From the NCBI GenBank assembly GCA_030706105.1, contig JAUZPC010000121.1:1-8013 (forward strand): DNA of 8,013 bases, given 5' to 3'. The position numbers and the translations under genes were made by a program. Origin of the DNA: Bacteroidota bacterium (GTDB taxonomy: Bacteria > Bacteroidota > Ignavibacteria > Ignavibacteriales > Ignavibacteriaceae). The notes beneath the pieces were generated by a model. It ran no database searches. It was not told the origin of the DNA and saw only the letters and a program-made list of their open reading frames with translations. Numbering within the stretch: position 1 is the first letter of the stretch; every line of letters starts with the position of its first letter. Below, piece after piece: positions 1 to 6,166 of this stretch.

Positions 1-225
1 AATATAAAGAACATATCCCATTTTACAGGCAGAAATGAAAAAGATTTATTTTACCATGCAAATGATGGAATAGGACATTATGATGGCAGTGATCTAAAAA
101 CAATTTTTAAACTTGATTATAATGTGGGCTTTTCTGATGCAGTTATATTTGAAAAGGATGTCTATTTTGTGTGCCCAAATTTAGATAAAAATATATTTAT
201 CATAGTACATGGTAAGTTACAATAA
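1..225 (+). CDS. C-terminal fragment of a beta-propeller-like protein (5' end outside window)
   Basis: Frame 1 is open from the window edge to a TAA at 223-225, giving 74 residues of the C-terminus. The stretch GIGHYDGSDLKTIF, then an aromatic/valine-rich strand ending DVYFVC, resembles one blade of the propeller repeats seen in secreted Bacteroidota/Chlorobiota proteins, where a 'gl.hYDG..w' turn is followed by a 'dvy.V' strand. The final strand ends FIIVHGKLQ. No catalytic residues are visible and the N-terminus is missing, so no function can be given. It has no close functional link to the genes downstream, since a terminator lies between it and efp. I am fairly sure it is coding because the frame is open and the composition is protein-like. 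The propeller call is tentative. Confidence 0.6.
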   Translation, partial: NIKNISHFTGRNEKDLFYHANDGIGHYDGSDLKTIFKLDYNVGFSDAVIFEKDVYFVCPNLDKNIFIIVHGKLQ

Positions 226-249
226 ACGGAGGCCAATGCTATAGAAATT

Positions 250-406
250 AAAAGGAGGTAATGCGCCAACCCGGTTGGGTAAAACGGATTATACTAGGCC
301 TTGGTCTGCCAAAGGATTACCCAGACTGAAATGACCGTATCCTCTCCGTCCTTCAGGCGGGGATTAAAAACCACCAAGGAAACATATTTTCTGGGGTGGC
401 ATTTTT
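250..406 (+). ncRNA. Candidate structured RNA with nested stems, unassigned family
   Basis: Several complementary segments follow one another. TGGGTAA at 276-282 pairs perfectly with TTACCCA at 317-323. Inside it CCTTGG (299-304) pairs with CCAAAGG (309-315, one bulged A) around a TCTG loop. A second hairpin joins TCTCCG (343-348) and CC (350-351) to GG (356-357) and CGGGGA (358-363) around a TTCA loop, with T349 bulged. The terminator hairpin at 371-399 closes the unit. A weak promoter (GTTACA 216-221, 18-nt spacer, TATAGA 240-245) would start transcription near 252. The region is visibly more G+C rich than the AT-rich DNA after it, as expected for structured RNA in an AT-rich genome. I checked by eye for SRP RNA, purine, TPP, SAM, cyclic-di-GMP and guanidine riboswitch cores and saw none. 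6S RNA or a lineage-specific small RNA remain possible. Its 5' end is uncertain. Confidence 0.45.
371..406 (+). terminator. Intrinsic terminator
   Basis: CCACC (371-375) pairs with GGTGG (395-399), and GGAAA (378-382) pairs with TTTCT (388-392, one G-T pair) around a CATAT loop, with an AA/GG internal loop between the two stems. TTTTT follows at 402-406. It separates the upstream propeller gene and the candidate RNA from the efp operon. Upstream AAAAA (366-370) could pair with the T run, so it may also act on the opposite strand. Confidence 0.7.
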
Positions 407-524
407 ATATCTTTCTCTGCTTTCCCCTCTCCTAAAATTCAGTGTTATTCCGTATCTGCTGCTAAATGGACTATTGAATTCCCAAATAGTTAAAAAACCA
501 TTAAAATTGTCTTTTTATGTCATT

Positions 525-553
525 TTTATATGTACTTTAAGTACGGATATAAT
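525..553 (+). promoter_or_regulatory. Candidate efp promoter with palindrome in the spacer
   Basis: A perfect -10 box TATAAT (548-553) lies 17 nt after TTTATA (525-530, four of six matches to TTGACA). The spacer holds the exact inverted repeat GTACTT-T-AAGTAC (532-544), a plausible operator. It is about 90 nt upstream of the efp start. AT-rich DNA yields chance -10 boxes, so this is moderate evidence only. Confidence 0.35.
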
Positions 554-583
554 CATTTTTACCCTTTTTTCACTTAATATTTC

Positions 584-612
584 TTGACTTTGTTTTTTTA
601 TATATATATCTT
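584..612 (+). promoter_or_regulatory. Alternative efp-proximal promoter
   Basis: TTGACT (584-589) matches five of six bases of the -35 consensus. The -10 is unclear: TATATC (605-610) gives a 15-nt spacer and TATCTT (607-612) gives 17. The start would fall about 25-30 nt before the efp ATG. The leader has no Shine-Dalgarno sequence, only an A/T-rich stretch, as is common in Bacteroidota. Confidence 0.3.
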
Positions 613-644
613 TTCTATCTATTAATAATAAATAAAAGAATTAT

Positions 645-1208
645 ATGGCAGATACTTCAGATTTCAGGAATGGTTTAATAATCAAATTTAAAAATGATTT
701 ATATACAATTGTTGAATTTCAACATGTTAAACCGGGTAAAGGCGGGGCTTTTGTTAGAACCCTCCTAAAAAATCTTAGAACCGGAAAAGTACTTGATAAT
801 ACTTTCAGATCAGGCGAAGGCGTGGATGTTGTTCGTGTAGAACGCAGAAAATATCAGTATCTATACCGCGAAGGTGATTTCCTTGTTTGTATGGATAATG
901 ATACTTATGAACAAATAAATGTGCCGGTCGTTCTATTCGGCGATGGACTTGGATATCTAAAGGAAAGTGAAGAAGTAGAAATCGCTTTTAACGGTGAAGA
1001 AATTATTAGTGTTGAAACTCCAATATTTGTAATCCTTAAGGTTGTATCTACTGAACCCGGCTTTAAAGGAGATACTGCTACAGGTGCCGTAAAGCCCGCC
1101 ACTTTGGAAACAGGTGCCGTTATTAACGTACCTTTATTCGTTAATGAAGGTGATGTTCTTAGGGTTGATACCCGTACAGGCGGCTATATGGAAAGAGTTA
1201 AAGTTTAA
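645..1208 (+). CDS. efp: Translation elongation factor P
   Basis: EF-P binds between the P and E sites of stalled ribosomes and helps form peptide bonds at polyproline stretches. The 187-residue length is usual for the family. Domains run in the normal order: KOW-like N-domain (about 1-62), central OB domain (65-125), and C-terminal OB domain (130-187) with the family signature near GAVINVPLFVNEGD and the ending TGGYMERV. The loop HVKPGKGGAF puts Lys32 at the tip, the position that is beta-lysylated in E. coli (Lys34) or otherwise modified elsewhere. No modifying enzyme is in the window, so its modification is unknown. The ATG at 645 gives the conserved start SDFRNGL. There is no Shine-Dalgarno site upstream. 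accB begins 17 nt after the stop, suggesting co-transcription; efp-accB-accC order is familiar in several bacterial phyla. Confidence 0.97.
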   Translation: MADTSDFRNGLIIKFKNDLYTIVEFQHVKPGKGGAFVRTLLKNLRTGKVLDNTFRSGEGVDVVRVERRKYQYLYREGDFLVCMDNDTYEQINVPVVLFGDGLGYLKESEEVEIAFNGEEIISVETPIFVILKVVSTEPGFKGDTATGAVKPATLETGAVINVPLFVNEGDVLRVDTRTGGYMERVKV

Positions 1209-1225
1209 GAGTTTAAGGTATAAGA

Positions 1226-1690
1226 ATGGATTTTAATTTTATTAAGCGTTTAGTTAAGCTTTTTGACGAAAGTAATATAACTGATCTTGAAATTGAAGAG
1301 GCCGGCCAAAAGATCAAAATAGCAAAGCGTCAAAGAAGCAGTTATGCTTCGCATCCTCATTATGTCTCGCATTCTGCATCTGCTAACGTTTCAGCAGGGC
1401 AGTCCGCGGATGGTACAAAAGAAGAGGTTGTAAAAGATAGTAAATCTAAGTTCCATGAAATCCATTCTCCTATCGTTGGTACTTTTTACAGAACCCCGTC
1501 TCCGGAGGCAGATCCTTATGTTAAAATTGGCGATATTGTTGCCCCGGGTACAGTGCTTTGTGTAATTGAAGCAATGAAATTAATGAACGAAATTGAATGT
1601 GATGTTAACGGCAAGATAGTAAGAGTAATGGTTGATAACGCTAAGCCGGTTGAATACAATCAAACACTATTTCAGATTGAGGAATTGTAG
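1226..1690 (+). CDS. accB: Acetyl-CoA carboxylase biotin carboxyl carrier protein
   Basis: BCCP carries the biotin that receives CO2 at AccC and delivers it to the AccAD carboxyltransferase, making malonyl-CoA for fatty acid synthesis in the cytoplasm. The protein has 154 residues, normal for AccB. The N-terminal helix region (1-36, ending with a 'KIKI' strand) matches the AccB dimer/AccC-binding part. A low-complexity Ser/Ala/His linker follows (about 37-78) in place of the Pro/Ala linker of E. coli. The biotinyl domain (79-154) carries the EAMKLMNEIE motif, with Lys118 as the biotinylation site, and the 'thumb' region PIVGTFYRTPSPEADPYV typical of bacterial BCCP. It starts 17 nt after efp, with a weak AAGGT site upstream, and ends 11 nt before accC. 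accA and accD are not in the window. Confidence 0.97.
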   Translation: MDFNFIKRLVKLFDESNITDLEIEEAGQKIKIAKRQRSSYASHPHYVSHSASANVSAGQSADGTKEEVVKDSKSKFHEIHSPIVGTFYRTPSPEADPYVKIGDIVAPGTVLCVIEAMKLMNEIECDVNGKIVRVMVDNAKPVEYNQTLFQIEEL

Positions 1691-1701
1691 AGTAAATATT
1701 A

Positions 1702-3039
1702 ATGTTTAAAAAAATATTAATTGCTAATAGAGGCGAAATTGCTCTAAGGATAATTAGGACGTGTAAGGAACTCGGGATTAAAACAGTTGCTGTTTTTTCT
1801 GAAGCCGATAAGGATTCCCTTCATGTTACCTTTGCCGATGAGGCTGTCTGTATTGGCCCTCCTATTTCCAAAGAAAGTTATCTTAAAATTCCTTCAATTA
1901 TCTCAGCGGCTCAAATTACCGGTGCAGATGCCATTCATCCCGGGTACGGTTTCTTGTCAGAAAATGCCGGTTTTTCCGATATTTGCAGGGAGAGCAATAT
2001 TAAGTTTATCGGCCCATCTGCAAAAATGATTAATGGCATGGGCGATAAAGCATACGCAAAAGAGACTATGAAGCGTAACGGAGTTCCGGTTGTACCGGGG
2101 AGTGACGGTGTAATATCTAAGGTTGAAGACGGGCTTGGTATTGCATCTGAAATCGGATTCCCTGTTATTATTAAAGCAACTGCCGGCGGCGGCGGTAAGG
2201 GTATGAGGATTGCCTGGGATAAAAGCGATTTTGAAAAAGCATTTACTCTTGCATCGTCTGAAGCAGCCAGTTCTTTCGGCAACCCCGACTGTTATATCGA
2301 AAAATATATTGAAAATCCGCGTCATGTGGAAATACAAATTCTCGGGGATAAATTCGGCAATGTATATCATTATGGCGAACGTGACTGTTCGATTCAAAGG
2401 CGGCATCAAAAATTGATTGAAGAGGCCCCATCACCTATCATTACTCCTGAATTAAGGAAAAAAATGGGTGAAGCTGCAATCCTTGGTGCTAAATCTGTTA
2501 ATTATGAAGGTGTGGGTACTATTGAATTTCTGGTTGATAAACACAAGAATTTTTATTTCATGGAAATGAATACCAGAATTCAGGTAGAGCATCCGGTTAC
2601 TGAAATGATTTATGACGTAGATCTTATTCGTCAGCAAATTATTGTTGCTTCCGGTGCCCATGTTGAAACTCTGCCAAGAGATCCAATTGGACATAGTATT
2701 GAGTTTAGATTAAATGCAGAAGACCCCGATAACAATTTTATGCCTTGTCCCGGTAAAATTGAGTCTTTGCATTTCCCGGGCGGCTTCGGTGTCAGAATAG
2801 ATTCTCACGTCTATCAGTCTTACGTCATTCCGCCTTATTATGATTCTCTTTTAGCAAAGCTGATTGTATGGGGTAAAGACAGACCGCATGCCATTGCCAG
2901 AGGTAAAAGAGCTTTAGAAGAGTTTACTATTGAAGGAGTAAAAACAACTATTCCTTTCCATCTTAAAGTATTATCCGATGAAAATTTTGTCTCGGGTAAT
3001 TTTGATACAGGTTTTATTGATAATTTCTTAACAAAATAA
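1702..3039 (+). CDS. accC: Acetyl-CoA carboxylase, biotin carboxylase subunit
   Basis: AccC uses ATP and bicarbonate to carboxylate the biotin on AccB. The 445 residues match the usual length. The N-terminal preATP-grasp domain begins MFKKILIANRGEIALRI. The ATP-grasp domain has Lys158 and the glycine-rich loop GGGGKGM (162-168), then ERDCSIQRRHQK, and EMNTRIQVEHPVTE, in which Glu288, Asn290 and Arg292 have the same numbering as the E. coli catalytic and metal-binding residues. The C-terminal domain shows RLNAEDP, PGGFGVR and PPYYDSLLAKLIVWG. There is no fused biotinyl domain after residue 445, so this is the stand-alone AccC of a multisubunit ACC rather than a pyruvate or propionyl-CoA carboxylase alpha chain. 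Pairing with accB 11 nt upstream supports this. It ends with tandem TAA TAA stops, 23 nt before gcvH. Confidence 0.96.
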   Translation: MFKKILIANRGEIALRIIRTCKELGIKTVAVFSEADKDSLHVTFADEAVCIGPPISKESYLKIPSIISAAQITGADAIHPGYGFLSENAGFSDICRESNIKFIGPSAKMINGMGDKAYAKETMKRNGVPVVPGSDGVISKVEDGLGIASEIGFPVIIKATAGGGGKGMRIAWDKSDFEKAFTLASSEAASSFGNPDCYIEKYIENPRHVEIQILGDKFGNVYHYGERDCSIQRRHQKLIEEAPSPIITPELRKKMGEAAILGAKSVNYEGVGTIEFLVDKHKNFYFMEMNTRIQVEHPVTEMIYDVDLIRQQIIVASGAHVETLPRDPIGHSIEFRLNAEDPDNNFMPCPGKIESLHFPGGFGVRIDSHVYQSYVIPPYYDSLLAKLIVWGKDRPHAIARGKRALEEFTIEGVKTTIPFHLKVLSDENFVSGNFDTGFIDNFLTK

Positions 3040-3050
3040 TAAACATTTTA

Positions 3051-3056
3051 GGAGGT
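3051..3056 (+). promoter_or_regulatory. Strong Shine-Dalgarno site of gcvH
   Basis: GGAGGT lies 6 nt before the ATG at 3063. It stands out because efp, accC and guaA lack a clear site; it implies independent, efficient initiation on gcvH within the operon. Confidence 0.8.
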
Positions 3057-3062
3057 AAAATA

Positions 3063-3443
3063 ATGAATTTCCCTGATAACCTTAAATACACAAAAGAACA
3101 TGAATGGATTTTAGTTGAAGGCAGCGTAGGCACAATCGGTATTACTGAATTTGCTCAAAGCGAATTAGGTGATGTTGTTTTTGTTGATCTTAATACTGAA
3201 CCCAGAGGAGTTGCTGCCGGCGAGTCTTTAGGGAGCATTGAAGCAGTTAAAACAGTTAGTGAAGTTTATGCACCTTGCGGTGGTAAACTAATTGAAGTCA
3301 ATACTGAGTTAGCTGATCATCCTGAATTGGTAAATACCGATCCTTATAATGCAGGCTGGATGCTTAAAATTGAAATAGCAGATTTGGCTGAATTGAACAG
3401 TTTATTGGATTCTGCAGCTTATAAAGCTCAGGTTGAAGGTTAA
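3063..3443 (+). CDS. gcvH: Glycine cleavage system H protein
   Basis: The H protein carries methylamine on a lipoyl arm between the P, T and L proteins of glycine cleavage; in some bacteria it also acts as a lipoyl donor for other complexes. The 126 residues fit the family. Hallmarks are LKYTKEHEWI at the start, GITEFAQSELGDVVFVDL, and the lipoylation motif GSIEAVKTVSEVYAP, in which Lys63 is the attachment site. The C-terminal helices end near the stop. After the motif the family usually has a small residue and SG ('AP-V/x-SG'); here it is APCGG, adding a cysteine near the lipoyl arm. No gcvP, gcvT or lpd is present, so gcvH is separated from its partners and grouped with ACC genes. Start choice is set by the GGAGGT site. 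A 238-nt gap follows with no convincing terminator. Confidence 0.96.
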   Translation: MNFPDNLKYTKEHEWILVEGSVGTIGITEFAQSELGDVVFVDLNTEPRGVAAGESLGSIEAVKTVSEVYAPCGGKLIEVNTELADHPELVNTDPYNAGWMLKIEIADLAELNSLLDSAAYKAQVEG

Positions 3444-3520
3444 TTAGTCCTTCATTCTATTATATAACTATTCAGACTATGAAAAAAGTTCGGTTTTATT
3501 TTTGCCGCAAAATATGAGGT

Positions 3521-3673
3521 ATGAAATTATAATCTTACTTTTTTTATAGTTTGTTTATTTCCGGGTGTTCTACTAATCAATCCTCTCTATATATGCAGGT
3601 ATTAACCGGTAATCGGAAGATATACGAATGCGTACAATATGAATTTATTTTAAATTTCCCGATTCGGGATTAG
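3521..3673 (+). pseudogene. Possible relic of a small lipoprotein gene
   Basis: GAGGT directly before ATG (3521) opens a frame that reads MKL and meets TAA at 3530-3532. The same frame then continues to TAG at 3671-3673, reading a hydrophobic run ending LFISGCSTNQSS, which looks like a lipoprotein signal peptide with a lipobox (Cys codon at 3566-3568), followed by about 35 ordinary residues. Shifting frame after codon 2 gives a more typical hydrophobic segment (IILLF), which suggests an indel near a run of seven Ts. It could be chance in AT-rich DNA. Even if real, it is broken and very short. Confidence 0.25.
3657..3669 (+). promoter_or_regulatory. Short hairpin in front of guaA
   Basis: TCCCG (3657-3661) and CGGGA (3665-3669) form a 5-bp stem with an ATT loop, ending 12 nt before the guaA ATG, where a ribosome binding site would lie. 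No purine riboswitch core is visible in the gap. A translational effect is possible but unproven. Confidence 0.25.
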
Positions 3674-3681
3674 GTCTTATA

Positions 3682-5214
3682 ATGGAAAAAATAATAATTA
3701 TAGATTTCGGTTCTCAATATACTCAATTAATTACCAGACGAATAAGGGAAGCAAATGTCTTTTCTGAGATTTATCCTCATACAATAAGCTATAAAAAAAT
3801 TCAGGAGCTTGCCCCTACGGGCATTATATTGTCCGGCGGTCCAATGTCTGTTTATGACGAGGATGCCCCTGATATTGACGAGAGAATTATAAACTATGGG
3901 GTCCCGATTCTTGGCATCTGTTATGGATTGCAAATAATATGCAAAAAATTGGGCGGTATTGTTGAGCCGGCTAAAGACAGGGAATATGGGAAAGCCATTC
4001 TGGAAATTACCGAAGACTCAAAATTGTTTGCGGGGGTAAGCCCCAAAACAACAGTTTGGATGAGCCATGGCGACTATCTTACCAAATATCCTGAAGGGTT
4101 TAAAGTTACTTCAATTTCAGAGCATTCGCCTATATGTTCTTTGGAGAATTCGGACAGGCAAATCTATGGCGTCCAATTCCATCCGGAAGTTATGCACTCA
4201 GTTGAGGGTGATAAAATTATCGGGAATTTCTTATTTAAAATATGCAACTGCAAAGGGGAGTGGAGTCCTGCTAATTTCATCAAACATTCTGTTGATTCCA
4301 TTAAAGAAACTGTTGGAGACAATAATGTTATCTGCGCTTTAAGTGGGGGAGTTGACTCAACCGTTGCTGCAATGCTGGTTAAAAAGGCCATCGGAGATAA
4401 GTTATATTGTATTCACATTGATAACGGCCTTATGCGTAAAGACGAAAGCAGCAAAATAAAAAGCTTGTTTGATGAACAACTGCGTCTTAACGTTAAATAT
4501 ATTGATGCTTCCGATTTGTTCTTAGGCAGACTTAAGGGAGTTTCAGATCCTGAAACAAAGAGAAAAATTATCGGCTCAACTTTCATTGATGTGTTTGATA
4601 AAGAATCAAAGCAAATTGAGAATGCAAAGTACCTGGTTCAGGGTACTTTATATCCTGATGTTATTGAATCTGTTTCAGTAAAAGGTGCATCGGTTACCAT
4701 TAAAAGCCACCATAATGTAGGCGGACTTCCTGAAAAAATGAACCTTAAACTTATTGAGCCGTTCAGGGAATTATTTAAAGATGAAGTAAGAAAAGTAGGA
4801 AGGGAATTAAACATCCCAGACTATTTCCTTGCAAGGCATCCATTTCCGGGCCCCGGCTTGGCAGTGCGTGTAGTTGGTGAAATTTCAAAGGAAATGCTGG
4901 ACCTTTTAAGAGAAGCTGACGATATTTATATTACTGCATTAAAAGAGACGGGCTTATACCACAAGATTTGGCAGGCTTTTGCAGTAATTTTGCCTATCCA
5001 GTCGGTTGGCGTTATGGGTGATAACCGGACTTATGAGAATGTGCTTGCTCTTAGAGCTGTAACAAGCCAGGATGGTATGACTGCCGACTGGTATAGATTT
5101 GACGGCGATTTTTTGGCTGATGTCTCAAATAAAATTATTAATAAAGTCAAAGGTATTAACAGGGTGGTTTATGATATAAGTTCAAAACCTCCATCAACAA
5201 TTGAGTGGGAATGA
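3682..5214 (+). CDS. guaA: GMP synthase (glutamine-hydrolysing)
   Basis: GuaA converts XMP to GMP using ATP and ammonia released from glutamine, the last step of de novo guanine nucleotide synthesis. The 510 residues match full-length bacterial enzymes. The class I glutamine amidotransferase domain (1-190) has Cys80 in GICYGLQ and the His167/Glu169 pair in VQFHPEV, a complete triad. The ATP pyrophosphatase domain carries the P-loop SGGVDS at 221-226. The C-terminal dimerisation/XMP-binding domain has HPFPGPGLAVRV, SVGVMGD and the closing KPPSTIEWE. All key residues are present. The ATG at 3682 gives the conserved start MEKIIIIDFGSQYTQLI; only a weak AGGT lies upstream. The stop overlaps the next gene's ATG by 4 nt, indicating translational coupling. 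Confidence 0.98.
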   Translation: MEKIIIIDFGSQYTQLITRRIREANVFSEIYPHTISYKKIQELAPTGIILSGGPMSVYDEDAPDIDERIINYGVPILGICYGLQIICKKLGGIVEPAKDREYGKAILEITEDSKLFAGVSPKTTVWMSHGDYLTKYPEGFKVTSISEHSPICSLENSDRQIYGVQFHPEVMHSVEGDKIIGNFLFKICNCKGEWSPANFIKHSVDSIKETVGDNNVICALSGGVDSTVAAMLVKKAIGDKLYCIHIDNGLMRKDESSKIKSLFDEQLRLNVKYIDASDLFLGRLKGVSDPETKRKIIGSTFIDVFDKESKQIENAKYLVQGTLYPDVIESVSVKGASVTIKSHHNVGGLPEKMNLKLIEPFRELFKDEVRKVGRELNIPDYFLARHPFPGPGLAVRVVGEISKEMLDLLREADDIYITALKETGLYHKIWQAFAVILPIQSVGVMGDNRTYENVLALRAVTSQDGMTADWYRFDGDFLADVSNKIINKVKGINRVVYDISSKPPSTIEWE

Positions 5215-6140
5215 GCGAATTAGAAATTAAATATTATTCTGAAAAGAAGCTTGAAGAAGCAAAGACTTTCCTTGATGAAAACAAACCTCTTCATGCTCTG
5301 CAAATCTGTCTTTCCTTAACCGATAAAGTTCCGGATTACAAGTACGCATACATAAAAGCGGCTCAGATATATAGAATGCTTGGAAATATAAATCCGGCTG
5401 TTTGCTTGTTGAATGATTACCTTGAGGAGTATCCTGAGGATAGTGAACTGCGGTTTTATGCAGGGCATTTTATGCTTGAAAATGAAAAATGGAATGAAGC
5501 CATTGATGTTTTCAGCTATATTACCCCTGAAGATGAACCCCTTACTGCATATTTTCTGGGTTATGCGTATTACATGTCACAAGATTATGAACTTTCAATT
5601 CACTATTTCCTAAAATTCCTTAAACTGAATAAGCACCAGGATTTTATTATTGACAGTTATGTATATCTGGCTAAGTGTTATCTGAAAAAAACTGATTATG
5701 AAAAGGCTCTGAATTATATTAAAAAAGCAGAGGGGATAGTCTCACACAATTGGGAAGTGAATCTGATATTAGCCCAGGCATATACGGGCTTGGGTATGTT
5801 TACGCATGCACAGGCACCCATTTTAAGGGCTCTTAAAATTGTGCCGGATGAGCCGTCTTGCTGCCTTGCCGCCGGTAATATCTTCTTTGAAAATGGTGAA
5901 TATGACAAAGCTGCAAATTATCTGAAAAATTATCTGGATAACTCTGTAGAAGCTCTGGATAGCTCATATACTCTGTATGCAAGTATTTTATATATGCAAA
6001 AAAGATATACTGAGTCTGTTGCCTATTATGATTTGTATTTGAGCATACATCCTGACGATGAGAATGCAAAGTTTAATAAGCAAAAAGTATTAAAGGCATA
6101 TCATTCTGATGATGAAATAAGCGAGAGCCTTAATAGTTAA
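5211..6140 (+). CDS. Tetratricopeptide-repeat protein of unknown role
   Basis: The protein has 309 residues made almost entirely of helical TPR units of about 34 residues, roughly eight in a row, with the small/large pattern seen in AYIKAAQIYRMLGNINPAV, AYFLGYAYYMSQDYELSI, SYVYLAKCYLKKTDYEKAL and AAGNIFFENGEYDKAANYL. There is no signal peptide or membrane segment, so it is probably a cytoplasmic scaffold or adaptor. I do not recognise a named family. The ATG at 5211 overlaps the guaA stop as ATGA; a GTG two codons earlier (5205) is possible, but the overlap start is the more typical arrangement. radC begins 26 nt after its stop. Position between guaA and radC suggests co-expression but says little about function, because both neighbours act alone in their pathways. 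Confidence 0.85.
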   Translation: MSELEIKYYSEKKLEEAKTFLDENKPLHALQICLSLTDKVPDYKYAYIKAAQIYRMLGNINPAVCLLNDYLEEYPEDSELRFYAGHFMLENEKWNEAIDVFSYITPEDEPLTAYFLGYAYYMSQDYELSIHYFLKFLKLNKHQDFIIDSYVYLAKCYLKKTDYEKALNYIKKAEGIVSHNWEVNLILAQAYTGLGMFTHAQAPILRALKIVPDEPSCCLAAGNIFFENGEYDKAANYLKNYLDNSVEALDSSYTLYASILYMQKRYTESVAYYDLYLSIHPDDENAKFNKQKVLKAYHSDDEISESLNS

Positions 6141-6166
6141 CTTAAACTACTGCTGTCAAACAAAAA

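Noticed and set aside
396..587. 63-codon hydrophobic ORF between the RNA region and efp
   Set aside because: It begins with GTG inside the terminator stem, has no ribosome site, and its Phe/Leu/Ile content is what translated AT-rich DNA gives.
905..2694. Antisense ORFs opposite efp and accC
   Set aside because: They lie wholly inside strongly conserved genes on the other strand, lack ribosome sites and resemble no protein family.
3481..3520. Terminator after gcvH
   Set aside because: T-rich runs are present, but the only pairing nearby is CGG with CCG or a mismatched A/T stem, too weak to call.
3444..3681. Purine riboswitch before guaA
   Set aside because: None of the conserved purine-riboswitch junction or loop sequences is visible in the gap; only a short hairpin near the ATG is present.
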